Source of the DNA: Gammaproteobacteria bacterium
Lineage (GTDB): Bacteria; Pseudomonadota; Gammaproteobacteria; Pseudomonadales; Pseudohongiellaceae
Length of the DNA stretch: 6,099 nucleotides
NCBI GenBank assembly: GCA_947377625.1
Contig: CANCGR010000176.1
Span: 1 to 6,099, forward strand
Reading direction: 5' to 3'
A program made the position numbers and the translations under genes. The notes under the pieces are model-generated. The model saw nothing but the letters and a program-made list of their open reading frames with translations. It was not told the origin of the DNA and made no database searches. Numbering within the stretch: position 1 is the first letter of the stretch; each line of letters begins with the position of its first letter. Positions 1 to 5,837 of the stretch are shown here, in pieces.

Positions 1-312
1 ATCCCCACCAACAGCGCGATATTAGCCACCGCCGGTAACCTGATTTTCTGGGGCGACATCAATCGCCACTATCGCGCAATGAATGCCGACACCGGCGCCT
101 TGCTGTGGGACACCACGCTCGGCGGGCCGATCTCGATGAGCAATATCACTTACTCGGTAAATGGTCGCCAATATATCGCCGTGATTGCTGGCGAAACCCT
201 GTCGCAGCAATCACTGACGCGCCTGAACATGGGGCCGATTCCGCTAAAGCTGGACGAGCCCACCGGTGCAGCGACGCTCTATGTATTTGCACTGCCCGAC
301 ACCAAACCCTGA
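1..312 (+). CDS. PQQ-dependent alcohol dehydrogenase-type quinoprotein, C-terminal 103 residues (5' end outside window)
   Basis: This is the tail of a periplasmic eight-bladed beta-propeller quinoprotein; the family oxidises alcohols with PQQ and passes electrons to cytochrome c. The frame is open from base 1 and ends in TGA at 310-312. Visible family signatures are ATAGNLIFWGD, the propeller tryptophan motif ADTGALLWDT, and YSVNGRQYIAVIAGE, which belong to the last blades. It aligns without gaps to residues 483-555 of the complete quinoprotein at 1164-2897, with about 42 of 73 positions identical by eye, so the two are paralogues. Both end in a YVFALP motif. The catalytic Asp and metal ligands lie upstream of the window, so activity and metal type cannot be judged. 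The VOC gene starts 30 bases downstream on the same strand, which suggests a shared transcript. Confidence 0.9.
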   Translation: MPTNSAILATAGNLIFWGDINRHYRAMNADTGALLWDTTLGGPISMSNITYSVNGRQYIAVIAGETLSQQSLTRLNMGPIPLKLDEPTGAATLYVFALPDTKP

Positions 313-330
313 GAACAAGTAAAAACCAAC

Positions 331-334
331 GAGG
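331..334 (+). promoter_or_regulatory. Ribosome binding site for the VOC gene
   Basis: GAGG lies 8 bases before the ATG at 343 and is the only good Shine-Dalgarno match in the 30-base gap after the upstream stop codon. It supports the 343 start. Confidence 0.6.
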
Positions 335-342
335 TTAACGTT

Positions 343-1164
343 ATGCGTATCACTGACTACGGAATTCGGCTCTCGCTGTCGTTGTTGTTGCTGGCCGGTG
401 CTGCGCCAAGCCAGGCGCAGTTGCCAACGCCAAATGACTTGGGCGTGAGCACTGGCCATGTGCATTTCACTGTGCCCAATCGCGACAAGCATGTGGCAAT
501 CTGGAAGGAGCTGGGCGGCACTGTTGGCAGTTCAGGCGCGTTGAACTACATCGCCTTTCCCGGCATCTATGTGCTGCTGACTGAAGGCCAACCCTCCGCA
601 GCATCCATCGATACTGCCGCCAATCACGTCGGCTTCTCAGTCAAGGATTACGCGGTGTACAAAAACAAACTGGTCGCGCTGGGCGCCAGGATATTTTTTG
701 AGAGTGAAGAGAACGGGCAGATTCTGGCGGATTTACCGGATGGTGTGCGCATTGAAATCCTGACTGACAAGGAGCAGAGCGCGCCGATTATTTTTCATCA
801 CATGCATTTGATGGCCGTCGACACGATTGCGTTGCGTGATTGGTATATCAAAGTGTTCGGCGCTACGGCGAGTGAACGACGCGGCCTGCCTTCAGCACTG
901 GTGCCTGGCGGGCGCGTGGATATTCTGGGCGTGCGAGCTGGCACGGCGGCGCCCAAAGGCTCCAAGGGTGGAGCGATTGATCATATTGGATTTGATGTGA
1001 AGGATATGAAGGCGTTTGCGGCGCATCTCAAAGAGGTGGGCGTGAAGTTTGATGTGGAGCCACGGCATATTGATGCGATTAATTTGACGATTGCTTTTTT
1101 CACTGATCCGGCGGGAACTTATATTGAAGTGACTGAGCGTCTCGCCAATATTGGCAAAAAATAA
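343..1164 (+). CDS. Exported VOC-fold (glyoxalase/extradiol dioxygenase superfamily) protein
   Basis: The 273-residue protein begins with a Sec-type signal peptide: basic start, hydrophobic stretch at residues 9-20, likely cleavage after SQA (Ala25). The mature part is two similar halves, about residues 38-142 and 150-267, each containing two beta-alpha-beta3-like units. The first half has GHVHF (His41), NHVGF (His95) and RIEIL (Glu138). The second has HHMHL (His155), DHIGF (His214) and TYIEV (Glu262). The spacing of the second set (59 and 48 residues) resembles the 2-His-1-Glu iron site of type I extradiol dioxygenases such as BphC (His146/His210/Glu260). The signature Tyr before the DPxG motif is Phe here (FFTDPAG), so ring cleavage is not established. 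VOC proteins are usually cytoplasmic, so export is unusual. The gene sits between two PQQ dehydrogenases and its TAA shares a base with the next ATG. Substrate unknown; the fold call is firm. Confidence 0.88.
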   Translation: MRITDYGIRLSLSLLLLAGAAPSQAQLPTPNDLGVSTGHVHFTVPNRDKHVAIWKELGGTVGSSGALNYIAFPGIYVLLTEGQPSAASIDTAANHVGFSVKDYAVYKNKLVALGARIFFESEENGQILADLPDGVRIEILTDKEQSAPIIFHHMHLMAVDTIALRDWYIKVFGATASERRGLPSALVPGGRVDILGVRAGTAAPKGSKGGAIDHIGFDVKDMKAFAAHLKEVGVKFDVEPRHIDAINLTIAFFTDPAGTYIEVTERLANIGKK

Positions 1165-2897
1165 TGAAGCGCACACTGCAACTTGCTTACACAACACTGG
1201 TGCTGATATGCGCCAGTGCTACCGTGGCTCAGCAAAAAGAGTTCAAGCCTGTTACGCAAGCGATGCTGGAAAACCCGAGTCCATCCGACTGGCTGATGTT
1301 CAGTCGCACTTACGACGCTCAACGATTCAGTCCACTTGATCAGATCAACACTGCGAATGTGAACGGATTGGTGATGAAGTGGAGTCGTCATCTTGGGGAT
1401 GGCAATACTGAAACCATTCCGCTGGTTTATGACGGGGTGATGTATGTGGTGACGCCGGGCGCGATAGTCCAGGCATTGGATGCAGCAACCGGTGATTTGA
1501 TTTGGCAGTATCGCCGTAAAGTTTCCAGCATCGTAGGCTCGACTGCGCGCACCAAGAGCCTCGCGATCTCCGGCGACACCATTGTTTACACGGCACCCGA
1601 CAGTTACATCGTTGGGCTTGATGCGCGCAACGGTGCGCTGCGTTGGCAGACTGAGGAAGGCACGCGTGGGCATACGTCGGCGCCGCTGGTGGTGAATGGG
1701 CTGGCTATCTCGGGCGGGGCTTGTTTTGGCAATCGTGACAACTGTTATCTGTCGGCCAATGAGGTAAGCACGGGCAAAGAGGTGTGGCGGTTTTACACGA
1801 CACCTGCGCCGGGCGAACCCGGTGACGAGAGTTGGAATGGCGCGGCGTTGAGTAATCGACAGGCATCCACCTGGGGACTGCCCGGCAGTTACGATGCCAA
1901 GCGCAAGACGCTTTATTGGGGCGTGGCCAATCCGATGCCGGATCGTCGTTCGGCGCGCCATGGTGGTGACGCCAGTGGCACGGCATTTACCACGCCGTCT
2001 GATCTGTACAGCAATTCCACGGTTGCGCTTGATGCTGCCACCGGCAAATTGAAGTGGTATTACCAGCATTTGCCGGGCGACGACTGGGATCTTGATGCAA
2101 CGCATGAGCGCACGCTGGTCACCACGCAAGTGGCACCTGATGCGCGCTATGTAAAGTGGATCAATCCTGCCATCAAGCAAGGCGAGCAGCGCGACATCGC
2201 CGTCAACATTTCTGAAGGCGGCGGCATCTGGGCACTGGATCGCAACAATGGCGAATTTCTATGGGCCACTCCATTTCCGTTTGATGCACCAGAGTTGTGG
2301 CTGGACACCATTGATCCGGCAACCGGCAAGGTCACCATCAAGTCGAATCTGGTTTTCAAAAATCCTGGTGAGCACAAGATTATTTGCTACTGGAATACGC
2401 GCAGCTACTGGCCTACGGCTTATCACCCTGGCACCAACTCGCTGTACACCTCCTACATTGACGCATGCCGTGAGCTGACCTCTGCTACCGCCTCTGCACC
2501 GGAAAGCTGGAAGGTAGTGCAACGCCCCGGTTCTGATCCCGCTGCATTGACTGGCCTCGCCAAAATCAATCTGCGCACCGGTGAGATCCTGCGCTTCGAC
2601 ATAGGCCGCGCTCCCGGTAATGGCGCACTGCTTACTACTGCCGGCAATCTGGTGTTTCACGGTGACATGAATCGTCGCTTCCGTGCTTTCGATGCCAGCA
2701 CCGGCAAGCAAGTGTGGGAAACGATATTGGGCGCCAACATTTCGGTCAGCACCATTTCCTATGCGGTGAACGGCAAGCAGTACATCGCCGTGATGACGGG
2801 CGAAACGCTTAAGCAACCTGAGTTGATGGGCCTGGTGCCCGAAGTCAGCACGCCTGCCCACGGCAACAATGCGCTTTATGTATTTGCGTTGCCGTAG
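1164..2897 (+). CDS. Periplasmic PQQ-dependent alcohol dehydrogenase-type quinoprotein, non-canonical
   Basis: The 577-residue protein has a signal peptide (basic start, hydrophobic core 7-19, cleavage probably after Ala22) and an eight-bladed propeller of typical length for type I quinoprotein alcohol dehydrogenases without a fused haem domain. Family features include SDWLMFSRTYDAQRFSPLDQ (41-60), repeated TG-x4-W blade motifs, WGVANPMP with metal-ligand Asn256, and STVALDAATG with the predicted catalytic Asp290. Position +2 from Asp290 is Ala292, not the extra Asp of lanthanide-dependent enzymes, which favours calcium. Cys408 and Cys435 probably form the conserved long-range disulfide. Two departures stand out. 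The vicinal Cys-Cys expected near residues 120-130 is absent. The usual GGE calcium-ligand motif reads SGGACFGNRDNC, with Cys187 and Cys194. The start overlaps the VOC stop (TAATG) and has no good Shine-Dalgarno, implying translational coupling. Electron acceptor is probably a cytochrome c. Substrate unknown. Confidence 0.92.
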   Translation: MKRTLQLAYTTLVLICASATVAQQKEFKPVTQAMLENPSPSDWLMFSRTYDAQRFSPLDQINTANVNGLVMKWSRHLGDGNTETIPLVYDGVMYVVTPGAIVQALDAATGDLIWQYRRKVSSIVGSTARTKSLAISGDTIVYTAPDSYIVGLDARNGALRWQTEEGTRGHTSAPLVVNGLAISGGACFGNRDNCYLSANEVSTGKEVWRFYTTPAPGEPGDESWNGAALSNRQASTWGLPGSYDAKRKTLYWGVANPMPDRRSARHGGDASGTAFTTPSDLYSNSTVALDAATGKLKWYYQHLPGDDWDLDATHERTLVTTQVAPDARYVKWINPAIKQGEQRDIAVNISEGGGIWALDRNNGEFLWATPFPFDAPELWLDTIDPATGKVTIKSNLVFKNPGEHKIICYWNTRSYWPTAYHPGTNSLYTSYIDACRELTSATASAPESWKVVQRPGSDPAALTGLAKINLRTGEILRFDIGRAPGNGALLTTAGNLVFHGDMNRRFRAFDASTGKQVWETILGANISVSTISYAVNGKQYIAVMTGETLKQPELMGLVPEVSTPAHGNNALYVFALP

Positions 2898-2946
2898 GGC
2901 TTGCTGAAATTCATCAAGAGCAGAGATCAGAGGTCGCGGATCTGCG

Positions 2947-2964
2947 GTGATACGCGAATATCAC
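2947..2964. terminator. Possible hairpin between convergent genes
   Basis: GTGATA and TATCAC form a perfect 6-bp inverted repeat around the loop CGCGAA, in the 97-base gap between the plus-strand quinoprotein stop and the minus-strand small membrane gene stop. A bulged GATC-centred stem lies just upstream (about 2922-2946). Neither side has a T-run, so this is at best a weak or Rho-assisted bidirectional terminator. The call rests mainly on location. Confidence 0.25.
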
Positions 2965-2994
2965 GGCGGCAAATTCCCTGTGCCGATCTGACAC

Positions 2995-3147
2995 TCACGC
3001 GGTGAAGTTGTAACCACCCACACCGAAGATACCGACCAGACCTACTACGATCAGATACACCGCAACAATATAGTTCAGCAGTCTTGGCATGATCAGGATC
3101 AGAATACCGGCGATCAGTGAAATCAAGGGAGTAAGGGAAATGGTCAT
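2995..3147 (-). CDS. Small two-helix inner-membrane protein, DUF3096 type
   Basis: The 50-residue product begins MTISLTPLISLIAGILILI and has two hydrophobic segments, about residues 5-20 and 24-42, separated by a short turn containing PRLLN. This arrangement, including the LIAGILILI-x-PRLLNYIVAxYLI pattern, matches my memory of DUF3096 proteins, which have no known function. The start at 3147 is chosen because AGGA lies 6 bases upstream (minus strand), and because the added N-terminus from the in-frame ATGs at 3201 or 3249 is not family-like and lacks a ribosome site. It faces the quinoprotein gene tail to tail and the flavocytochrome cluster head to head. No link to either pathway is evident; it may simply lie between two catabolic blocks. 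Confidence 0.8.
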   Translation of the reverse strand: MTISLTPLISLIAGILILIMPRLLNYIVAVYLIVVGLVGIFGVGGYNFTA

Positions 3148-3201
3148 GGCAGTTCCTGCGGCGAGTGGGATAACAAACTGCAAGACTTCATTTGCAGGCA
3201 T

Positions 3202-3221
3202 GGCGTTATATAAACAGCTGA
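3202..3221 (-). promoter_or_regulatory. Tentative sigma70-type -10 region for the small membrane gene
   Basis: On the minus strand, TATAAC falls about 55 bases before the chosen start at 3147, inside an A/T-rich stretch. No convincing -35 hexamer sits 16-18 bases further upstream, so only the -10 element supports the call. Confidence 0.2.
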
Positions 3222-3238
3222 TACCGATATTTTCGGTA
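3222..3238. promoter_or_regulatory. Perfect 17-bp dyad (TACCGA-N5-TCGGTA), candidate operator
   Basis: The two 6-base arms are exact reverse complements around a 5-base A/T spacer. The dyad lies in the divergent gap between the minus-strand membrane gene and the plus-strand flavocytochrome cluster, 92 bases before the start at 3331. The size and symmetry suit a dimeric regulator. No second copy was seen in the window. Which gene it controls, and the regulator, are unknown. Confidence 0.35.
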
Positions 3239-3284
3239 CGACAGCACACATTGATAGGCTGCTTAAATAAAATCAGGTAACTTG

Positions 3285-3300
3285 CGGATCAATAGTTGCC
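3285..3300 (+). promoter_or_regulatory. Tentative sigma54 (-24/-12) promoter for the flavocytochrome cluster
   Basis: GG at 3286-3287 and GC at 3298-3299 have the exact 10-base gap required for sigma54 promoters, and the -12 element is TTGC. The -24 element matches TGGCAC poorly beyond GG. Initiation about 12 bases downstream would give a leader of roughly 20 bases before the ATG at 3331. A short pattern like this can arise by chance. No good sigma70 pair was found as an alternative. Confidence 0.25.
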
Positions 3301-3320
3301 ATCGTGTCGTCTGCACTGTT

Positions 3321-3325
3321 GGGGA
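3321..3325 (+). promoter_or_regulatory. Ribosome binding site deciding the 3331 start
   Basis: GGGGA ends 5 bases before the ATG at 3331. The in-frame ATG at 3304 has no such site and would bury the twin-arginine motif behind nine extra residues. Confidence 0.55.
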
Positions 3326-3330
3326 AGCCT

Positions 3331-3753
3331 ATGATCGACCGCAGGGAATTCGTTACCACCGGACTGCTGCTCGCCGGCGCCAGCACCCTGAGCACGCCAG
3401 TACTTGCCTCTCCTGCAGCCGATATCGGCATTCCCAACCCTGAGCTGTTTATTTACGACAGCCGCTACCCACAAGCACGCGAGTTGGCCAAGACCATGGG
3501 CGCCGCTGGCGTCAAGCTGATAGCCATTGAAGGCGACTTCACGCCCGTGTGGTCAGCAACCGTGCAACCACTCTGGAAGCAGCGCCCCATGGTGGTGGCA
3601 GGCATGACCACCGAGCGCGCACTGTTCGTGCTGCAAACACTGGCTGCCGACTATCGCATGAAGCTGTTTCAAAGCCATGTGATGGAACTGGTGGGCGGCA
3701 GTGAGCCTTTGCATCAATGGTTGCTGGTGCCGCGCGCACCAAAGCAGCAGTAA
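3331..3753 (+). CDS. Small exported protein with twin-arginine (Tat) leader, function unknown
   Basis: The 140-residue product starts MIDRREFVTTG and continues with a hydrophobic stretch (residues 11-21) and a likely cleavage site after VLA (Ala26). The DRREF-V motif fits a Tat leader, though it is less than a full S/T-RRxFLK consensus. The mature part, about 114 residues, has no membrane helix and no cysteine. It shows alternating beta/alpha character: ELFIYDSRYPQARELAK (38-54), KLIAIEGDFTPVW (62-74), PMVVAGMTTERALFVLQTLA (86-105). I cannot assign a function. It is 57 bases upstream of the VAO-type flavoprotein, on the same strand, and probably co-transcribed. The Pseudomonas 4-cresol operon is reported to contain an extra uncharacterised gene, pchX, beside the flavocytochrome genes; equivalence is a guess from position. 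A role in export or assembly of the leaderless flavoprotein is a reasonable hypothesis only. Confidence 0.75.
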   Translation: MIDRREFVTTGLLLAGASTLSTPVLASPAADIGIPNPELFIYDSRYPQARELAKTMGAAGVKLIAIEGDFTPVWSATVQPLWKQRPMVVAGMTTERALFVLQTLAADYRMKLFQSHVMELVGGSEPLHQWLLVPRAPKQQ

Positions 3754-3787
3754 CGCCAGAAAAATACAACGACCAGTGCAACTGGCG
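3754..3787 (+). other. Two mutually exclusive short hairpins in the gap before the flavoprotein gene
   Basis: CGCCAG (3754-3759) can pair with CTGGCG (3782-3787). Alternatively CCAGT (3773-3777) can pair with ACTGG (3781-3785) around a GCA loop. Both use the same CTGG. This could adjust expression between the two genes or protect an mRNA end, but the stems are short and chance is possible. Confidence 0.2.
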
Positions 3788-3810
3788 ATAACAGCACACA
3801 GGGGATGACC

Positions 3811-5466
3811 ATGGCGATATTACCTCCCGGCGTCAGCGCCGAAAGTTTCGCAACGGCGATACAGCGATTGCGCACGGTAGTCGGCAACGACTGGGTTTTC
3901 ACCAGCGACGAAGACGTGCATCCCTATCGCGATCATTTCTCGTACATCAAGAATCAAAGCAACGAATTGATTCCTTCTGCCGCCGTTGGCCCTGATCGCG
4001 TTGAGCAGGTGCAAGACATCGTGCGCATTGCCAATGAATTCCGCATTCCGCTTTACAGCATTTCCACCGGCAAGAACTTTGCCTATGGCGGCCCCTCGCC
4101 CAACGTGCGCGGCAGCGTGGTGGTGGATCTCAAGCGTATGGACAAGGTGATTGAAGTGGATGACAAGCGCCACTTTGCGGTGGTTGAACCCGGCGTCAGC
4201 TACATCGACCTCTATAACTACATTCAGGAACGCGGCCTCAAGGTGTGGATTGATACACCCGACCCAGGCTGGGGCAGCCCCATCGGCAATTCGCTCGATC
4301 ACGGCATCGGCTATACATTGGGCTTTTATCGCGATCATTTCGGCGCGCACTGCGGCATGGAAGTGGTGTTGCCGAGCGGCGAAGTCATGCGCACCGGCAT
4401 GGGCGCGCTACCGGGTTCCAAAAGCTGGCATGAATACAAACACGGTTTCGGCCCTGACCCTGCCGGCCTGTTTGGCCAAGGCAATTTCGGCATCGTCACC
4501 AAGATGGGTTTTAGGCTGATGCCGCAACCGGAGCACTGGCGCACCGGCATGGTCCGCGTGCCGAAACGTGCTGATTTGATTGCACTGATTGAAGCCGTAA
4601 ATTACCTGAGTGATCTCGGCCTTATCGGCGAGCCTTGGTACGGCAGCCCGCTCGGCGCACTGTCGCGCAACCAGGAATTTATCGATGCCGCCCGCGCGTT
4701 CAATGCCGACAAACTTGACAGCCTTGCCGCAGCAGCCAACCTGCCGAGCTGGGAAGTGGAGTTGCAGTTCTATGGATCAGCTGGCACCACCAAAGCCGGC
4801 TGGGACTATGCGCAGGAAGTGATCACCCGCAAAGTACCCGCCGCGCGTTTCGTCGATGGCGAATCATTCTCGGTGCCGTTGACGCCAGCACAAATCCAGA
4901 ACAACTCGGCGCCCTACACCTCCCGCATGCGCCGCAATATCACGCAAGGCGTGCCGGGCCTGGGCGTGTGGTATCAAACCACTCGCACCGATAATAACCC
5001 CAACAACTGGAATGAAACCCATATCGGTTTGTTCTCGCTGGTGGGCCGTAGTGGTGAAGCGGTGATGCAAGCCCAAAAGGATTTTTATGAAATCGCGCAA
5101 ATTGTCGGACTGCCTGTGACGATGCCGGGAATCACATCAACACCCGTCAACTGGTATCAACATGCATTCCTGATGGGCAGCGGCTTTGCCGCCGCTGGCG
5201 ACAACACACCCGAAGGCAAGTTGAAGGCCACCAAAGTGTTACGCCGCATCCTCGAAGAAAACGCCAAACGCGGCTACGGCGATTACCGCGCGCCGCCGAT
5301 TCTGCAAGACGATGTCGCCGACCAGTATTCGTTCAACAACCACGTGCTGCATCGCTTCAATGAAACACTGAAAAATGCGATTGATCCGAACGGCATCCTG
5401 TCGCCGGGGCGCGCAGGCATCTGGCCGGTGGCTTACAGTTCACTGCGGGGGAGTTTGCGGAAATGA
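3811..5466 (+). CDS. VAO/4-cresol dehydrogenase-type FAD flavoprotein (p-alkylphenol or eugenol hydroxylase-like subunit)
   Basis: The 551-residue flavoenzyme belongs to the vanillyl-alcohol oxidase family, which oxidises 4-substituted phenols through a quinone methide. The N-terminal FAD domain includes VSTGKN-like STGKNFAYGGPSP (85-97) and TPDPGWGSPIGNSLDHGIGY (149-168), then MRTGMGALPGS (193-203). The C-terminus has GDYRAP and FNETLKNAIDPNGILSPGR. Compared from memory with Rhodococcus eugenol oxidase, all key residues are kept: Tyr92 (Tyr91), Asp151 (Asp151), His404 in THIGLFS (covalent-FAD His390), Tyr492-Arg493 (Tyr471-Arg472). The MHH segment of that enzyme reads NWYQH here, so the substrate may differ. 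There is no signal peptide. The start at 3811 has AGGGG 6 bases upstream; the ATG at 3805 abuts that site. The stop overlaps the cytochrome start (ATGA), as expected for a flavocytochrome c whose cytochrome is the acceptor, like PchF/PchC or EhyB/EhyA. Exact substrate unknown. Confidence 0.9.
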   Translation: MAILPPGVSAESFATAIQRLRTVVGNDWVFTSDEDVHPYRDHFSYIKNQSNELIPSAAVGPDRVEQVQDIVRIANEFRIPLYSISTGKNFAYGGPSPNVRGSVVVDLKRMDKVIEVDDKRHFAVVEPGVSYIDLYNYIQERGLKVWIDTPDPGWGSPIGNSLDHGIGYTLGFYRDHFGAHCGMEVVLPSGEVMRTGMGALPGSKSWHEYKHGFGPDPAGLFGQGNFGIVTKMGFRLMPQPEHWRTGMVRVPKRADLIALIEAVNYLSDLGLIGEPWYGSPLGALSRNQEFIDAARAFNADKLDSLAAAANLPSWEVELQFYGSAGTTKAGWDYAQEVITRKVPAARFVDGESFSVPLTPAQIQNNSAPYTSRMRRNITQGVPGLGVWYQTTRTDNNPNNWNETHIGLFSLVGRSGEAVMQAQKDFYEIAQIVGLPVTMPGITSTPVNWYQHAFLMGSGFAAAGDNTPEGKLKATKVLRRILEENAKRGYGDYRAPPILQDDVADQYSFNNHVLHRFNETLKNAIDPNGILSPGRAGIWPVAYSSLRGSLRK

Positions 5467-5837
5467 AAATTTTTCGGTCAGTGATGATGGCTGCAGGGTT
5501 TGGTGTGTTGGCAAGCACCGCAATGATTGTGCACGCGCAAGATGCAGCAGCCAAGCGTGGCATGGCGAAGTTCAATCACAGTTGTGCACCTTGCCACGGC
5601 AAAGGGCCGGGTAACGACGGCAAGAAGATGTTGCCTGGAACAGATTCGCTCAGAATCAAATACCAGGGTTCACTGCCGGCGCCACTGGAAGAACGTAAAG
5701 ATTTGACAGCAGACGCCATCAAGACCTTTGTGCGTCTAGGTTCATCGGCAATGCCGCCGTTCAGGAAAACAGAGCTGACGGATGCGGAGATCGTGGATAT
5801 CGCCGCTTATTTGAAGTATTCGTCCAGTCATCTGTAG
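5463..5837 (+). CDS. Small periplasmic c-type cytochrome, likely electron-accepting subunit of the flavocytochrome
   Basis: The 124-residue protein has a signal peptide (MKIFRSVMM start, hydrophobic core, cleavage probably after VHA at residue 25), leaving about 99 residues. It has one haem c site, CAPCH (Cys41, Cys44, His45), and a probable distal ligand Met97 in SSAMPPF, followed by the usual C-terminal helix LTDAEIVDIAAYLK. This is a class I, PchC-sized cytochrome. ATGA couples its start to the flavoprotein stop; GGGGGAG at 5447-5453 ends 9 bases upstream. Family knowledge of 4-cresol dehydrogenase and eugenol hydroxylase suggests it binds the flavoprotein, takes electrons from FADH2 and passes them to azurin or a terminal oxidase. 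It could also serve the PQQ dehydrogenases encoded upstream; that is inference. Confidence 0.92.
   Translation: MKIFRSVMMAAGFGVLASTAMIVHAQDAAAKRGMAKFNHSCAPCHGKGPGNDGKKMLPGTDSLRIKYQGSLPAPLEERKDLTADAIKTFVRLGSSAMPPFRKTELTDAEIVDIAAYLKYSSSHL

Noticed and set aside
1119..2180. Long (353-codon) minus-strand open frame opposite the quinoprotein gene
   Set aside because: The plus strand here encodes clear quinoprotein and VOC motifs. The minus product is rich in Arg and His with no recognisable domain, typical of an antisense shadow.
2259..2861. 200-codon minus-strand open frame
   Set aside because: It lies entirely opposite the C-terminal half of the quinoprotein and has no domain-like features or ribosome site.
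3148..3249. N-terminal extension of the small membrane protein to the ATG at 3249
   Set aside because: The extra 34 residues lack a ribosome site and are unlike the compact DUF3096 form. AGGA before 3147 marks a better start.
3089..3280. 63-codon plus-strand open frame across the divergent region
   Set aside because: It overlaps the small membrane gene in antisense and has no ribosome site or recognisable motif.
3820..4350. 176-codon minus-strand open frame
   Set aside because: It lies opposite the conserved FAD-binding domain of the flavoprotein; its composition reflects the reverse complement of that gene.
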